Shown: positions 1-8,816 of the stretch, one piece after another
How positions within the stretch are numbered: the stretch's first letter is position 1
How the letters are laid out: each line of letters begins with the position of its first letter
Source of the DNA: Ruania albidiflava DSM 18029
GTDB taxonomy: Bacteria; Actinomycetota; Actinomycetes; Actinomycetales; Beutenbergiaceae
DNA length: 64,000 bases
Direction: 5' to 3'
Assembly (NCBI RefSeq): GCF_000421225.1
Contig: NZ_ATWL01000001.1
Location: 1-64,000, forward strand
The notes under the pieces: generated by a model
The model's database searches: none
The model's input: the letters and a program-made list of their open reading frames with translations, nothing else
Told to the model about the DNA's origin: nothing
Made by a program: the position numbers and the translations under genes

Positions 1-1
1 C

Positions 2-628
2 ACGTTCCTGTTCGGCGGGTTGACCGGCGTGATCCTGGCCAGTCCGCCGCTGGACTTCCACGTGACCGACACGTACTTCGTGGTGGCCCACTTCCACTAC
101 GTGGTCTTCGGCACCGTGGTGTTCGCGATGTTCGCCGGGTTCTACTTCTGGTGGCCGAAGTTCACCGGCAAGATGCTCGACGACAAGCTCGGCAAGATCC
201 ACTTCTGGATGCTGTTCTTCGGCTTCCACGGCACGTTCCTGATCCAGCACTGGCTGGGCGTGATGGGCATGCAGCGCCGCATCCCGGACTACCTGCCGGA
301 ACCGGACTTCGTCTGGATGAACCAGGTGTCCACCATCTCCGCCATGCTGCTGGCGATCTCGACGCTGCCGTTCCTGTGGAACGTGTACAACACCTGGCGG
401 CACGCACCGAAGGTCACCGTGGACGACCCGTGGGGCCACGGGAACTCCCTGGAGTGGGCCACCTCCTGCCCGCCGCCGCGGCACAACTTCGTCACCCTGC
501 CGCGGATCCGTTCCGAGCGACCGGCCTTCGACCTGCACCACCCCGAGGTGTTCGCCCTGGACCACGCCGAGCCCGACCCGGCTCTGGTGGGTGGCGGCAC
601 CGGTAGCAAGGAAGGACAGACCAAGTGA
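2..628 (+). CDS. ctaD: Cytochrome c oxidase subunit I, 3' part (aa3 type)
   Basis: C-terminal 208 residues of the haem-copper oxidase catalytic subunit; the gene runs off the left edge and the frame is open from base 2. The segment [10 protein letters not shown] carries histidines of the conserved haem-binding helix, and it is followed by further hydrophobic helices and the long polar C-terminus usual in actinobacteria. In the membrane it reduces O2 to water with electrons passed from the bcc complex encoded at 2.3-5.8 kb. The last codons overlap the GTG of ctaF (GTGA), so the two are co-translated. Identification is secure; copper and active-site residues nearer the N-terminus are outside the window. 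Confidence 0.96.
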   Translation, partial: TFLFGGLTGVILASPPLDFHVTDTYFVVAHFHYVVFGTVVFAMFAGFYFWWPKFTGKMLDDKLGKIHFWMLFFGFHGTFLIQHWLGVMGMQRRIPDYLPEPDFVWMNQVSTISAMLLAISTLPFLWNVYNTWRHAPKVTVDDPWGHGNSLEWATSCPPPRHNFVTLPRIRSERPAFDLHHPEVFALDHAEPDPALVGGGTGSKEGQTK

Positions 629-1092
629 GTACCCGGGTACGCAAGCCGCGGCAGACGGGCTCGCACCAGCCGCGCACCGAGCCGTACAAGCCGATGCGAC
701 CCGAGGCGGTGTTCTTCGTGGCCCTGGTGTTCTTCTTCGTGCCGGTGTTCCTGCTGTACGGCTTCTGGTCGTCCTGGGAGCCAGTCGGATCCACGATCCT
801 GCTGCTGTGCGTCGGGCTGTGGGGGATGACCGGCGCCTACCTGATGATCGTCGGCAAGCGCATCGACCCCCGGCCGGAGGACGACCCGGTGGCCGAGATT
901 GCTGACGGGGCCGGCGAGTACGGCCACTTCTCCCCGTGGAGCTGGTGGCCGCTGGTGATCGCCATCGGGGTGACCCTGGCGTTCCTGGGGGCTGCGGCCG
1001 GCTGGTGGGTCACCTACCTCGGCTTCGCCGTCGGTCTCGGTGGTCTGGTCGGGCACGTGCTGGAGTACAACCGCGGCCCGCACGCGCACTGA
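625..1092 (+). CDS. ctaF: Cytochrome c oxidase subunit IV (actinobacterial CtaF)
   Basis: 155-residue small subunit of the actinobacterial aa3 oxidase. About four hydrophobic segments are visible (near residues 28-50, 55-78, 110-130 and 132-150), and the protein ends in a short His-rich tail. The GTG start overlaps the ctaD stop by four bases, so it is the next gene of the ctaD transcript. Family assignment rests on position directly after ctaD, size and membrane topology. A hairpin about 30 bases downstream probably ends the operon. Confidence 0.92.
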   Translation: MSTRVRKPRQTGSHQPRTEPYKPMRPEAVFFVALVFFFVPVFLLYGFWSSWEPVGSTILLLCVGLWGMTGAYLMIVGKRIDPRPEDDPVAEIADGAGEYGHFSPWSWWPLVIAIGVTLAFLGAAAGWWVTYLGFAVGLGGLVGHVLEYNRGPHAH

Positions 1093-1122
1093 CCCCCGGA
1101 CGGAGCACCGCCCGCTCGCTGG

Positions 1123-1163
1123 ACGTTCCCTGGTCCCCTCAGGCAGAGGGAACCAGGGAGCGT
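1123..1163 (+). terminator. Hairpin terminator after ctaF
   Basis: Inverted repeat with 17-base arms (1123-1139 and 1147-1163), one G-T wobble, one mismatch and a 7-base loop, starting 31 bases after the ctaF stop. There is no U tract, as is common for actinobacterial terminators. Confidence 0.7.
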
Positions 1164-1448
1164 CGGCACATGTGTGCGGCTCCGGCGGCCACAGCCCCTC
1201 CTGGACGTTCCAGGGCAGCGCGCGGCACAGCGAGCGCAGCCGCTGCTGCCGCGCTGGTGGGGATTGTTGCAGCGCAGGTGCGGCTGCGGCGCGGGGAGAC
1301 GATCTGGGGAGGCACAGACCGTTGCTCAGGTGGTCGACGGCTGCGACGCAGCGGTGCTGCTTGGCCGCATGTCAGAGGACGGCGGAGCGCACCAGCCGGG
1401 CACCGTGGCACGCTCATGGTGCCCGGTCGGGCATGCGCCACGCACGAG
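1164..1448. other. Non-coding gap between convergent ctaF and sodA
   Basis: About 285 bases with open frames that do not resemble any family. It contains GC-rich inverted repeats, for example an 8-base stem at 1220-1227/1247-1254. It could be plain terminator region or hold an unrecognised RNA; I see no RNase P, tmRNA, 6S or tRNA signature. Confidence 0.4.
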
Positions 1449-1492
1449 ACGCGGCAGTCCCCGCACCTTTTCGGGTGCGGGGACTGCCGCGT
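1449..1492 (-). terminator. Strong hairpin terminator after sodA
   Basis: Perfect 19-base inverted repeat (1449-1467 with 1474-1492) and a 6-base loop, about 40 bases beyond the sodA stop on the minus strand. It would work in either direction between the convergent ctaF and sodA transcripts. Confidence 0.85.
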
Positions 1493-1533
1493 GGAGGTTC
1501 GTCTGACGCGGCGGAGCCGCGCCACGGACGGAC

Positions 1534-2145
1534 TCAGAGGGTGTTCTGTGCGCGCGCCTTCTCGAGGCGGGCAGCCACGTCCTGCCAGTTGGCGATGTTC
1601 CAGAACGCCTTGACGTAGTCCGCCTTGACGTTGAGGTAGTCCAGGTAGAACGCGTGCTCCCACATGTCCAGCATGAGGATCGGGGTGATCGACACCGGCA
1701 CGTTGGACTGCTGGTCGTACAGCTGGAAGATCGCCAGCCGCTGGCCGAGGCTGTCCCAGCCGAGAACTGACCAGCCGGAGCCCTGGATGCCGGTCGCAGC
1801 TGCCGCGAAGTGCGCCTGGAAGGCCTCGAAGGATCCGAAGAACTCGGTGATCGCGGCGGCGAGCTCACCGTCCGGCTGGCCACCACCGTCGGGGGAGAGG
1901 TTGTTCCAGAAGACGGTGTGGTTGATGTGCCCGCCGAGGTTGAACGCGAGGTTCTTCTCGTGCAGGTTCACCGCGGCCAGGTCACCGCTCTCCCGTGCTG
2001 CCTCGAGCTTCTCCAGTGCAGTGTTCGCACCGGTGACGTACGCCTGGTGGTGCTTGTCGTGGTGGAGCTGCATGATCTTGCCGGAGATGTGCGGCTCGAG
2101 CGCCGCGTAGTCGTACGGCAGGTCAGGAAGCGTGTACTGCGCCAT
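1534..2145 (-). CDS. sodA: Superoxide dismutase [Mn/Fe]
   Basis: 203-residue Fe/Mn-type superoxide dismutase, converting superoxide to O2 and H2O2. The metal ligands are visible: His28 (LHHDKHH), His76 (GGHINHT), Asp160 and His164 (LDMWEHAFY). Gln145 in YDQQSN occupies the place where the M. tuberculosis iron enzyme has His145; together with the GGH motif this points to manganese or mixed metal use rather than strict iron use. The gene has a good ribosome site (GGGAGGA) five bases before ATG. It lies just downstream of the qcr operon, from which it is separated by two inverted repeats, so it may have its own promoter. There is no signal peptide. Confidence 0.97.
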   Translation of the reverse strand: MAQYTLPDLPYDYAALEPHISGKIMQLHHDKHHQAYVTGANTALEKLEAARESGDLAAVNLHEKNLAFNLGGHINHTVFWNNLSPDGGGQPDGELAAAITEFFGSFEAFQAHFAAAATGIQGSGWSVLGWDSLGQRLAIFQLYDQQSNVPVSITPILMLDMWEHAFYLDYLNVKADYVKAFWNIANWQDVAARLEKARAQNTL

Positions 2146-2178
2146 CGGGGTCCTCCCATTCGTCGTGGGCTTGCTGCT

Positions 2179-2199
2179 GCACGGCTGCGCGAGCCGTGC
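2179..2199 (-). other. Hairpin in the sodA leader
   Basis: Perfect 8-base stem (2179-2186 with 2192-2199) with a 5-base loop, 34 bases upstream of the sodA start codon. It could be a leader structure or the terminator of read-through from qcrB. Confidence 0.45.
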
Positions 2200-2204
2200 T
2201 CACC

Positions 2205-2230
2205 GGTTCAGATCGGTACCGATCTGAGCC
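2205..2230. promoter_or_regulatory. Palindromic operator candidate upstream of sodA
   Basis: TCAGATCGGTACCGATCTGA (2208-2227) is a perfect 20-base palindrome, flanked by GG/CC that also pair. It has no central spacer, so it makes a poor hairpin loop and looks more like a dimeric protein binding site. It lies 63-82 bases before sodA and 48 bases beyond the qcrB stop. Confidence 0.5.
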
Positions 2231-2276
2231 GGAGGGACTAACACTCCCACCATAGGCACGTTCGGGCCCGATCCGC

Positions 2277-3986
2277 TCAGTGCGTCCGCGCCTCGATCTG
2301 CCCGGCTGAGTCTTCGGATGTGATCTCCTCGTGCGCCTCGGTGGCCGGCAGCTCGTCGTGCTCGCCGTGCGACTGCGCGGCCGCCAGCTCCGCCGGGGTG
2401 ACCGGCTCGATGCGGTCCTCGTAGAAGAACTGGGAGAGCTTCTGCCAGCGACGCTCCTTCTTGTACCCCGGCCGGGCGACGCCGTTCGCGTCCTCGGGCG
2501 GATCGATCTGCAGCGGTGCGGGCGAGTCGTGGCTGACCAGCAGCCACCGCTCGTACTCGTCCAGCGGCTGGTGCACCTCGATGAACTCACCGGAGGCGAA
2601 CCGCACGATCCTGCCGGTCTCGTGCCCGTGCAGGGCCAGCTCACGATCCTTGCGCTGCAGGCCGAAGCAGATGCGTTTGGTCACCAGGAAGGTCACCACC
2701 GGTAGCACGAAGAACAGGATCCGGAAGATCCAGGTGATCAGGTTCAGCGAGACGTTGAAGTGGGTGGCGATCAGGTCGTTGGCACCAGCTCCGATGAGCA
2801 CGAACCAGACCGCCAGGAAACCGGCGCCGAGGGCGGTACGGGTGGCCGCATTCCGCGGACGGTCCAGCAGGTGGTGCTCACCGGTGTCCTTGGTGACGGC
2901 CCGCTCGATGAACGGGTACAGCCCAAGGAAGGTGAACAGCAGGCCGGGAAGAATCACGCCGGGGATGAGGATGGCCAGGGACAGCGTGAAGCCGCCGATC
3001 ACCACCTCGAGGCCGGGCATGAGCCGCAGTGACCCTTCCAGGAAGAGCATGTACCAGTCCGGCTGAGCTCCGGCGGAGACCACGGACGGGTCATAAGGGC
3101 CGTAGTTCCAGACGGAGTTGATGCTCATTGTCGCGCCCATCAGGGCGATGACACCGAAGACGATGAAGAAGAACCCACCCGCCTTGGCGGTGTAGATCGG
3201 GAACAGCGGGAACCCGACCACGTTCTTCTGCGTGCGACCCGGACCCGGGTACTGGGTGTGCTTGTGCCACACGATGAGGAACAGGTGCACTGCGATCAGC
3301 GCGAGGATGAGTCCCGGCACCAGCAGGATATGCACGGTGAACAGCCGCGGGATGATGTCGTCGCCCGGGAACTCACCGCCGAAAAGTGCGAAGCTGACGT
3401 AGGAGCCGATGATCGGGATGGCCAGCGCCACACCGTCGGCGATGCGCAGACCGTTGCCGGAGAGGACATCGTCGGGCAGGGAGTAGCCGGAGAAGCCGGC
3501 GAGCAGCCCCATGATCAGCAGGGTGAAGCCGACCAGCCAGTTCAGCTCACGCGGGCGCCGGAACGCGCCGGTGAAGAAGATCCGCAGCATGTGGACGACC
3601 ATGGCGCCCACGAACAGCAGCGCCGCCCAGTGGTGGATCTGCCGCATCAGCAGACCGCCACGCACGTGGAAGGACATGTGAATGGTGGAGGCGTACGCCT
3701 CCGACATCTGCACGCCCTGCATCGTGACCGGCAGCGCATCGGTGGGGTAGTGGGTCTCGGCCATGCTCGGCACGAAGAACATCGTCAGGAACGTGCCGGA
3801 GATGAGCAGCACGATGAAGCTGTACAGCGCGATCTCGCCGAGCAGGAAGGACCAGTGGTCCGGGAAGATCTTGCGCGCGAACTCCTTGACGATCTTGGAG
3901 ATGCCCACGCGCGTGTCCAAGAAGTCGGCCGCAGCCGCCAGGCGCGGGTCCGCCTTCTCAGCCGGTGCGTTGGTTGCGGCAGTCAT
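2277..3986 (-). CDS. qcrB: Cytochrome b subunit of the bcc complex
   Basis: 569-residue membrane subunit of the menaquinol-cytochrome c reductase. It binds two b haems and forms the quinol sites. The cytochrome b core (MRQIHHWAALLF, the GFSGYSLPDD region and several His-containing helices) is followed by an actinobacterial C-terminal extension of roughly 130 mainly polar residues. ATG overlaps the qcrA stop (ATGA), so translation is coupled. It is the last gene of ctaE-qcrC-qcrA-qcrB. The complex passes electrons directly to the aa3 oxidase (ctaD/E/F) in a supercomplex in this phylum. Confidence 0.97.
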   Translation of the reverse strand: MTAATNAPAEKADPRLAAAADFLDTRVGISKIVKEFARKIFPDHWSFLLGEIALYSFIVLLISGTFLTMFFVPSMAETHYPTDALPVTMQGVQMSEAYASTIHMSFHVRGGLLMRQIHHWAALLFVGAMVVHMLRIFFTGAFRRPRELNWLVGFTLLIMGLLAGFSGYSLPDDVLSGNGLRIADGVALAIPIIGSYVSFALFGGEFPGDDIIPRLFTVHILLVPGLILALIAVHLFLIVWHKHTQYPGPGRTQKNVVGFPLFPIYTAKAGGFFFIVFGVIALMGATMSINSVWNYGPYDPSVVSAGAQPDWYMLFLEGSLRLMPGLEVVIGGFTLSLAILIPGVILPGLLFTFLGLYPFIERAVTKDTGEHHLLDRPRNAATRTALGAGFLAVWFVLIGAGANDLIATHFNVSLNLITWIFRILFFVLPVVTFLVTKRICFGLQRKDRELALHGHETGRIVRFASGEFIEVHQPLDEYERWLLVSHDSPAPLQIDPPEDANGVARPGYKKERRWQKLSQFFYEDRIEPVTPAELAAAQSHGEHDELPATEAHEEITSEDSAGQIEARTH

Positions 3987-5038
3987 CGTTCACGCTCCCA
4001 AAAGCTCGGTCCGACAGGCTCGTGGAAGTCACTCTGGGCGTACAGGTAGCCTTCCTCGTCGACGGTGATCGGCAGCTGGGGCAGCGGCCGTTTCGCCGGG
4101 CCGAAGATCACCTTCGCCTGGTCGGTGATGTCGAAGGTCGACTGGTGGCACGGGCAGAGCACGTGGTGCGTCTGCTGCTCGTACAGCGCCACCGGGCAGC
4201 CCACGTGGGTGCAGACCTTGGAGTAGGCCACGATCCCGTCGTAGGACCAGTCCTTCTTCTCCTCCGGCTCCTTCAGCAACTTCGGGTCGAGGCGCATCAG
4301 GATGACGACCGCCTTGGTCTTCTCCTCGAGGAAGTTCTCCTCTTCCTCCAACCGCCACGGCTGCACGTGCACCATGGAGCCGCGGGTCACCTCGGAGGCC
4401 TTGATCCGGCGGTCGGTCGGGTCGGTCGCCAGGTAGCGCCGCCCGCCCCCAGGCGCGGAGGCCCAGGCCGTGTGCCGGAACTTGGAGATGTCCCAGTCGC
4501 CGCCCAGGTTCCCGATGAGCGGCACCAGGAACGACAGAGGGGCGATGGCGACCGCCGTGCCCAAGGCCCCCTTGATCAGGGGACGGCGGGCGATGGCGGA
4601 GTCCTCGACGCCTTCGCGCATGATGTCGACCGCCTCGGCCCGGGTAGCGTCGTCCCCCCGCTGTGGGTGCCGCTCCTCGACCTTCTCGTGGTCGTTCATC
4701 AGGGTCTTCGCCCAGTGCACGGCACCGACACCGATGCCGAGCATGCCTAGGCCCAGACCGAGCCCGATCACCAGGGTGGACATCCGCACGTTGCCGACCT
4801 GGAGGCCGTCCACCGGGAAGGCGAAGAAGCCCCAGATGGCGGCGATCGTGGCGATGATCGAGATGACGAAGAGCACGACCACCTGGTGCTCGGAGCGCTT
4901 GTTCGCCTTCGGGTCCTCGTCGCCGAGCCGCGGCCGGTGCGGCGGTAGTCCAGGGTTCTCGAAGCGCTCCGGGTGCTCGACCTCGCCAGACTCGCTCTGC
5001 TGCAGGTCGTGGGAGCCGCGTGGCTGCTCGATGCTCAT
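3983..5038 (-). CDS. qcrA: Rieske iron-sulfur subunit of the bcc complex
   Basis: 351-residue Rieske protein. The 2Fe-2S ligands are Cys276 and His278 (CTHVGC) and Cys295 and His298 (CPCHQS), with Cys281/Cys297 as the usual stabilising disulfide pair. Three hydrophobic segments (about 52-74, 86-110 and 157-177) give the three-helix anchor typical of actinobacterial QcrA. A longer open frame reaches 5104, but the ATG at 5038 overlaps the qcrC stop (ATGA) and starts the family-like sequence MSIEQ, so it is preferred. Confidence 0.96.
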   Translation of the reverse strand: MSIEQPRGSHDLQQSESGEVEHPERFENPGLPPHRPRLGDEDPKANKRSEHQVVVLFVISIIATIAAIWGFFAFPVDGLQVGNVRMSTLVIGLGLGLGMLGIGVGAVHWAKTLMNDHEKVEERHPQRGDDATRAEAVDIMREGVEDSAIARRPLIKGALGTAVAIAPLSFLVPLIGNLGGDWDISKFRHTAWASAPGGGRRYLATDPTDRRIKASEVTRGSMVHVQPWRLEEEENFLEEKTKAVVILMRLDPKLLKEPEEKKDWSYDGIVAYSKVCTHVGCPVALYEQQTHHVLCPCHQSTFDITDQAKVIFGPAKRPLPQLPITVDEEGYLYAQSDFHEPVGPSFWERER

Positions 5039-5814
5039 GAGGAACGCGCTCCGATCCACACGGCGAACCCGATCAGGACCGACATGCCGATGGCGAACGC
5101 CCACAGGCCCTCGGACACCGGACCCAGGGCACCGAGGCTGAAGCCACCGGGGCTGGGCTCACGCTGCTCCATCAGGTAGGCGATGATGTCGCGCTTGTCG
5201 TCCGGGGTGAGGGTGGCGTCGTTGAACACCGGCATCGACTGCGGGCCGGTGAGCATGGCCTCGTACAGCTCGGTGGGCGTCGAGTCGTACAGCGGCGGGG
5301 CGTGCTTGCCGTTGGTCAGCGCACCGCCAGCACCGACCGCGTTGTGGCACATCGCGCAGTTGGTGCGGAAGATCAGCCCGCCGTTGGCGGCATCGCCCAG
5401 CGCCGGGTCCACCTGCTCCTCGCTGGGGATGCCGGGGCCGGCACCCAGCGAGGCGACGTAGGCAGCCAGCTGCTGGGTCTCCGCCTCGTCGAACTGGGGT
5501 GGCTTCGCCTCAGCCTGCGGCTGGTTGGCATCCATCGGCATCCGGCCGGTGGCGACCTGGAAGTGCACCGACGCTGCGCCCACGCCGATCAGCGACGGCC
5601 CGTGGTCCGTGCCCTGGGCATTCATCCCGTGGCAGGTGGAACAGTTCGCGATGAACAGTTTCTCGCCGGCCTCGACCTCGCCGGCGCTGGGCGTCTCCGC
5701 CTGGGCAGGGGAGGGGGCGAGCGCGGCGTAGACCACGCCGGTGAACAGCAGAGCCAGCGTCATCAGGACGACGGGCGCCAGCCGGTGCCGTCTGCCTGCC
5801 GCTAAAGCCTTCAC
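5035..5814 (-). CDS. qcrC: Di-haem cytochrome c subunit of the bcc complex
   Basis: 259-residue QcrC that carries electrons from the Rieske centre to cytochrome aa3. Two haem-attachment motifs, CSTCH (58-62) and CAMCH (153-157), lie between an N-terminal hydrophobic signal/anchor (about 12-33, then AQA) and a C-terminal membrane helix. The di-haem form replaces soluble cytochrome c in actinobacteria. An in-frame GTG at 5835 is possible, but the GTG at 5814 has GAGGA nine bases upstream and gives a better signal sequence. The gap to ctaE is about 50 bases. Confidence 0.95.
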   Translation of the reverse strand: MKALAAGRRHRLAPVVLMTLALLFTGVVYAALAPSPAQAETPSAGEVEAGEKLFIANCSTCHGMNAQGTDHGPSLIGVGAASVHFQVATGRMPMDANQPQAEAKPPQFDEAETQQLAAYVASLGAGPGIPSEEQVDPALGDAANGGLIFRTNCAMCHNAVGAGGALTNGKHAPPLYDSTPTELYEAMLTGPQSMPVFNDATLTPDDKRDIIAYLMEQREPSPGGFSLGALGPVSEGLWAFAIGMSVLIGFAVWIGARSS

Positions 5815-5867
5815 TTCTACGAATCCTCGAATCACGTGGGGACAGATTTACCGATGACAGGTGGGTG

Positions 5868-6515
5868 CTACAGCAGGAACGGGAGCAGGTAGATCGTGCC
5901 GAACAGGACGATCCACACGGCATCGACGAAGTGCCAGTAGTAGGAAACCACCAGGGCGAACGTCGCGTCGCGCTCGTTGAAGCGGTCGCTGGAGAAGCCG
6001 CGCAGCAGCACGAACAAGAAGGCGATCAGCCCACCGAGCACGTGCAAGCCGTGGAAGCCGGTGGGGATGAAGAACACCGAGCCGTAGCTGGAGTTGGCGA
6101 TGGTCAGACCGTTGTGCACCAGCTCGGCGTACTCGTACACCTGGCCGGCGATGAAGAAGGAGCCCATCAGGAAGCTCAGGATGTACCACTCCTGCATACC
6201 CCACCGGGTCACCTGCCACAACGGCCCGCTGCGCACCTTGCGGAACTCCTCCGCCGCCCACACGCCCATCTGGCAGGTGACCGAGCTGAGCACCAGGATG
6301 AGCGTGTTGATGGACGCGAACGTGACGTTGTGGAACCCGTGCCCGCGGGCCCAGACCTCGGGTCCGGCCACCGCCTGGTGGGTGAAGTACATCGCGAACA
6401 GACCCGCGAAGAACATCAGCTCGGAGGAGAGCCAGACGATCGTGCCGACCTGGGTCAGGTTCGGCCGGTTGACCGCCAGACGAGGGGCAGGGGGAGGAGA
6501 AGTTGCAGACGACAC
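5868..6515 (-). CDS. ctaE: Cytochrome c oxidase subunit III
   Basis: 215-residue integral membrane subunit of the aa3 oxidase with seven predicted helices, starting at [17 protein letters not shown] and ending with the [11 protein letters not shown] helix typical of subunit III. It is the first gene of the ctaE-qcrC-qcrA-qcrB operon, the same order as in mycobacteria. The frame is open to 6584, but the GTG at 6515 is exactly six bases after a CATAAT hexamer, has no ribosome site and starts the family-like N-terminus, so a leaderless transcript is likely. Confidence 0.95.
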   Translation of the reverse strand: MSSATSPPPAPRLAVNRPNLTQVGTIVWLSSELMFFAGLFAMYFTHQAVAGPEVWARGHGFHNVTFASINTLILVLSSVTCQMGVWAAEEFRKVRSGPLWQVTRWGMQEWYILSFLMGSFFIAGQVYEYAELVHNGLTIANSSYGSVFFIPTGFHGLHVLGGLIAFLFVLLRGFSSDRFNERDATFALVVSYYWHFVDAVWIVLFGTIYLLPFLL

Positions 6516-6551
6516 GATGTCATTATGGCGGTTCTTCGACAGTGGTGTGCA
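6516..6551 (-). promoter_or_regulatory. Promoter of ctaE-qcrCAB, probably leaderless
   Basis: On the minus strand TGCACA (6551-6546), an 18-base spacer and CATAAT (6527-6522), then six bases to the GTG start. The transcription start would coincide with the start codon. The rest of the 6516-6790 gap holds only this and the divergent promoter. Confidence 0.5.
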
Positions 6552-6728
6552 CCTTCGCCAGCCCGTGTTGCGACTTTCTCGCACGGGGCCGCGGCAAAAC
6601 GGCTACGCCACGGCCGGGGCGCGTCAGCGGTGGTGACGTCGGCTGCTGCTGGGTGGCTGCGATCGAGGGTCGGGTCCCGAGGGCGACGCGCACCTGGCGG
6701 GCTGCTCGGGCAGCATGGCCGAGGTGGC

Positions 6729-6734
6729 TAGGAT
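6729..6734 (+). promoter_or_regulatory. -10 box upstream of the receiver-domain gene
   Basis: TAGGAT hexamer 56 bases before the chosen start at 6791; no convincing -35. It matches the TAGNNT type repeated elsewhere in the window. Confidence 0.4.
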
Positions 6735-6790
6735 GAGGGTGGAGTCAACGGTGTAGCCCGGGCGCCATGCCGCGGGCCGGAAGGATCACG

Positions 6791-7228
6791 ATGACCGCGG
6801 TAGTTCGGGAGGACGCCATGGCGCCCAAGGGTGAGCAGACCGAGCAGGAGGCTGTCTCGGTGCTGTTGTACAGCGACGACGTCACCACCCGGGAGCAGGT
6901 GCTCACCGGGGTGGGCCGGCGGGCGTCGTTCGACACTCCCCGGATCCGCTGGCACGAGGCCGCCACGCCGGCCGCCGTCGTGGACTACGTGGAGAACCGC
7001 AGCTACGACCTGCTGGTGCTCGACGGCGAGGCCGCCAAGTTCGGGGGGATGGGCCTGTGCCGCACCCTGAAGTCCGAGATCTACCAGTGTCCACCGATCC
7101 TGCTGCTGATCGCTCGCGCAGAGGACGCGTGGCTGGCCGCGTGGTCCGAGGCGGATGCCGTGGTGTCCATGCCGTTGGACCCGATCGAGCTGCAGGAGAC
7201 GATCGCCGACATGATCCGGCGCCGGTGA
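6791..7228 (+). CDS. Response-regulator-like receiver-domain protein
   Basis: 145-residue single-domain protein resembling a CheY-type receiver. It has the acidic pair (LLYSDD), a candidate phospho-acceptor Asp in LLVLDG, and a C-terminal PLDPIELQETI segment where receivers carry the conserved Lys/Pro loop; the usual Lys-Pro is not evident, so phosphorylation may be lost. There is no output domain and no histidine kinase nearby. ATG 6791 has GAAGG six bases upstream; ATG 6818 also has GGAGG, so the start could be nine codons later. It ends three bases before trpD, so the two are probably co-transcribed. Its role is not known. Confidence 0.8.
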   Translation: MTAVVREDAMAPKGEQTEQEAVSVLLYSDDVTTREQVLTGVGRRASFDTPRIRWHEAATPAAVVDYVENRSYDLLVLDGEAAKFGGMGLCRTLKSEIYQCPPILLLIARAEDAWLAAWSEADAVVSMPLDPIELQETIADMIRRR

Positions 7229-7231
7229 GCC

Positions 7232-8296
7232 GTGGGTGCCGGTGAGGTGACCTGGGCCGACCTGACCACCCGTCTGATCGGCGGTGCTGACCTCGGACCG
7301 GAGGAGACCCGCTGGGCGATGAACGAGGTGATGGCGGGCAACGCCCACCCGATCGCTCTCGGCGGGTTCCTGGTGGCGCTACGGGCCAAGGGTGAGACCG
7401 TGCCGGAGGTGCGCGGTCTGGCCGACGAGATGGTGGCGCACGCGGTACCGGTGGCGATCGACCGGGACGCCGTGGACGTCGTGGGCACCGGCGGTGATCG
7501 GCACCGCAGTGTGAACGTGTCCACCATGGCGGCCCTGGTGGTGGCCGGAACCGGCACGAAGGTGGTCAAGCACGGCAACCGTGCCTCCTCCTCGGCCAGC
7601 GGCTCGGCCGACGTGCTCGAAGCTCTCGGTGTGCGCCTGGAGCTGTCCGCAGCACGCGCCGCCGAGATGGTGCAGGCGGCCGGTATCACGTTCCTGTTCG
7701 CGAACTCCTTCCACCCCAGCTTCCGGCACGCGGCCGCCACCCGGCGGGAGCTCGGTGTAGCCACCGCCTTCAACATCCTGGGGCCGTTGACGAACCCGGC
7801 ACGGCCGCGCGCCGGCGCGATCGGGGTGGCGGACGCACGGATGGCCCCGCTGGTAGCCGGAGTGTTCGCCGACCGCGGCACGTCCACGCTGGTGTTCCGC
7901 AGCGAGGACGGACTCGACGAGATCGCTACCACCGCCCCGGTGCGCATCTGGGAGGTCACCGGAGCCAGCGGGGGGCAGGTGGTCGAGCACCTGGTCGACC
8001 CGGTGGCCGCGTTCGGGCTGCCGCGGGCAACGCTCGAGGACCTGCGCGGCGGCACACCGGAACAGAACGCTCAGGTCGTCCGTGACCTGCTGGCCGGAGC
8101 GCCCGGTCCGGTGCGGGACACGGTGCTGCTGAACTCCGCGGCCGCGTTGGTGGCGCACGCGAGGCTGGCGGGTACTGCTTCCGGCTCGCTCACCGACCGG
8201 CTGGCCGCCGGGCTGGAGCACGCCCGCCGCTCGATCGACGAAGGCAGGGCGGCTGCGACGCTCGCTGCGTGGGTGGCCGCGAGCCAGGAGGACTAG
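7232..8296 (+). CDS. trpD: Anthranilate phosphoribosyltransferase
   Basis: 354-residue enzyme joining anthranilate and PRPP to phosphoribosyl-anthranilate, the second step from chorismate to tryptophan. The PRPP loop VGTGGD (near residue 84), the KHGNRASSS segment and NILGPLTNPA are diagnostic. GTG start three bases after the receiver gene. No other trp genes are here, so the pathway is split. The same neighbourhood (trpD beside ctaE and the exonuclease/UvrC-like gene) is known in mycobacteria. Confidence 0.96.
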   Translation: MGAGEVTWADLTTRLIGGADLGPEETRWAMNEVMAGNAHPIALGGFLVALRAKGETVPEVRGLADEMVAHAVPVAIDRDAVDVVGTGGDRHRSVNVSTMAALVVAGTGTKVVKHGNRASSSASGSADVLEALGVRLELSAARAAEMVQAAGITFLFANSFHPSFRHAAATRRELGVATAFNILGPLTNPARPRAGAIGVADARMAPLVAGVFADRGTSTLVFRSEDGLDEIATTAPVRIWEVTGASGGQVVEHLVDPVAAFGLPRATLEDLRGGTPEQNAQVVRDLLAGAPGPVRDTVLLNSAAALVAHARLAGTASGSLTDRLAAGLEHARRSIDEGRAAATLAAWVAASQED

Positions 8297-8297
8297 A

Positions 8298-8345
8298 GGC
8301 AGGGCTCCCGGGACGCGGTCGATACCTGCCCTGCCGGTGCGATAC
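8298..8345 (+). terminator. Terminator-like inverted repeat after trpD
   Basis: GGCAGGG (8298-8304) pairs with CCCTGCC (8339-8345), with an alternative pairing to 8335-8340. It begins two bases after the trpD stop. Between 8346 and 8457 nothing else is seen. Confidence 0.45.
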
Positions 8346-8457
8346 CGCAGAGCACTACCTGGCGCAGCACGTCTCGCGTGGATCGATTCACGGCAGGTCC
8401 GGAGACTGGCAGGCCGGGAGGAAGGGCGAGCGGGAGGACAGAACGGAACGGGCCAGG

Positions 8458-8739
8458 TCAGTCGTCCAGGCCGAGGGCGAAGGCGGCGTCCAGGTCGTGC
8501 TTGGAGTAGGTCTGGAAGGCGATGTAGGTCTGCGTGCGGACCACTCCGTCGATCTTGCTGATCTGGTCGGCGATCACCCCGGCGAGGTCCTCGTGCTGGG
8601 CAACCCGCACCATCGCGATCAGGTCCACGTCCCCGGTGACCGAGAACGCCTCGGTCACCCCGGGCAGCTCCGCGACCTGCCCGGCCACCTCCGGGATGCT
8701 GTCAGCTTCGGTGTCGATGAGAACGATCGCGGTGATCAT
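8458..8739 (-). CDS. Stand-alone Lrp/AsnC ligand-binding domain protein
   Basis: 93-residue protein made only of the RAM (Lrp/AsnC effector) fold: an alternating beta-alpha pattern with VTGDVDLIAMVRV and a final IDGVVRTQTYIAF strand. It lacks the helix-turn-helix of full Lrp regulators, so it may bind amino acids and modify a partner or act as a metabolic sensor. ATG with GAGGGAG five bases upstream. It is transcribed alone from a TAGGCT promoter; the next minus-strand gene upstream is the fadD/exonuclease group. Confidence 0.85.
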   Translation of the reverse strand: MITAIVLIDTEADSIPEVAGQVAELPGVTEAFSVTGDVDLIAMVRVAQHEDLAGVIADQISKIDGVVRTQTYIAFQTYSKHDLDAAFALGLDD

Positions 8740-8787
8740 GGCGGCTCCCTCGGGCGTACGTACGGCGGGTCGGTGGTTCCACCGCAG

Positions 8788-8793
8788 AGCCTA
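8788..8793 (-). promoter_or_regulatory. -10 box of the Lrp-like gene
   Basis: TAGGCT on the minus strand, giving a leader of about 40 bases with a ribosome site. Three tandem copies of CCGGTCAG lie at 8804-8827, just behind it. Confidence 0.5.
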
Positions 8794-8816
8794 ACCGCTG
8801 CGGGCCGGTCAGCCGG

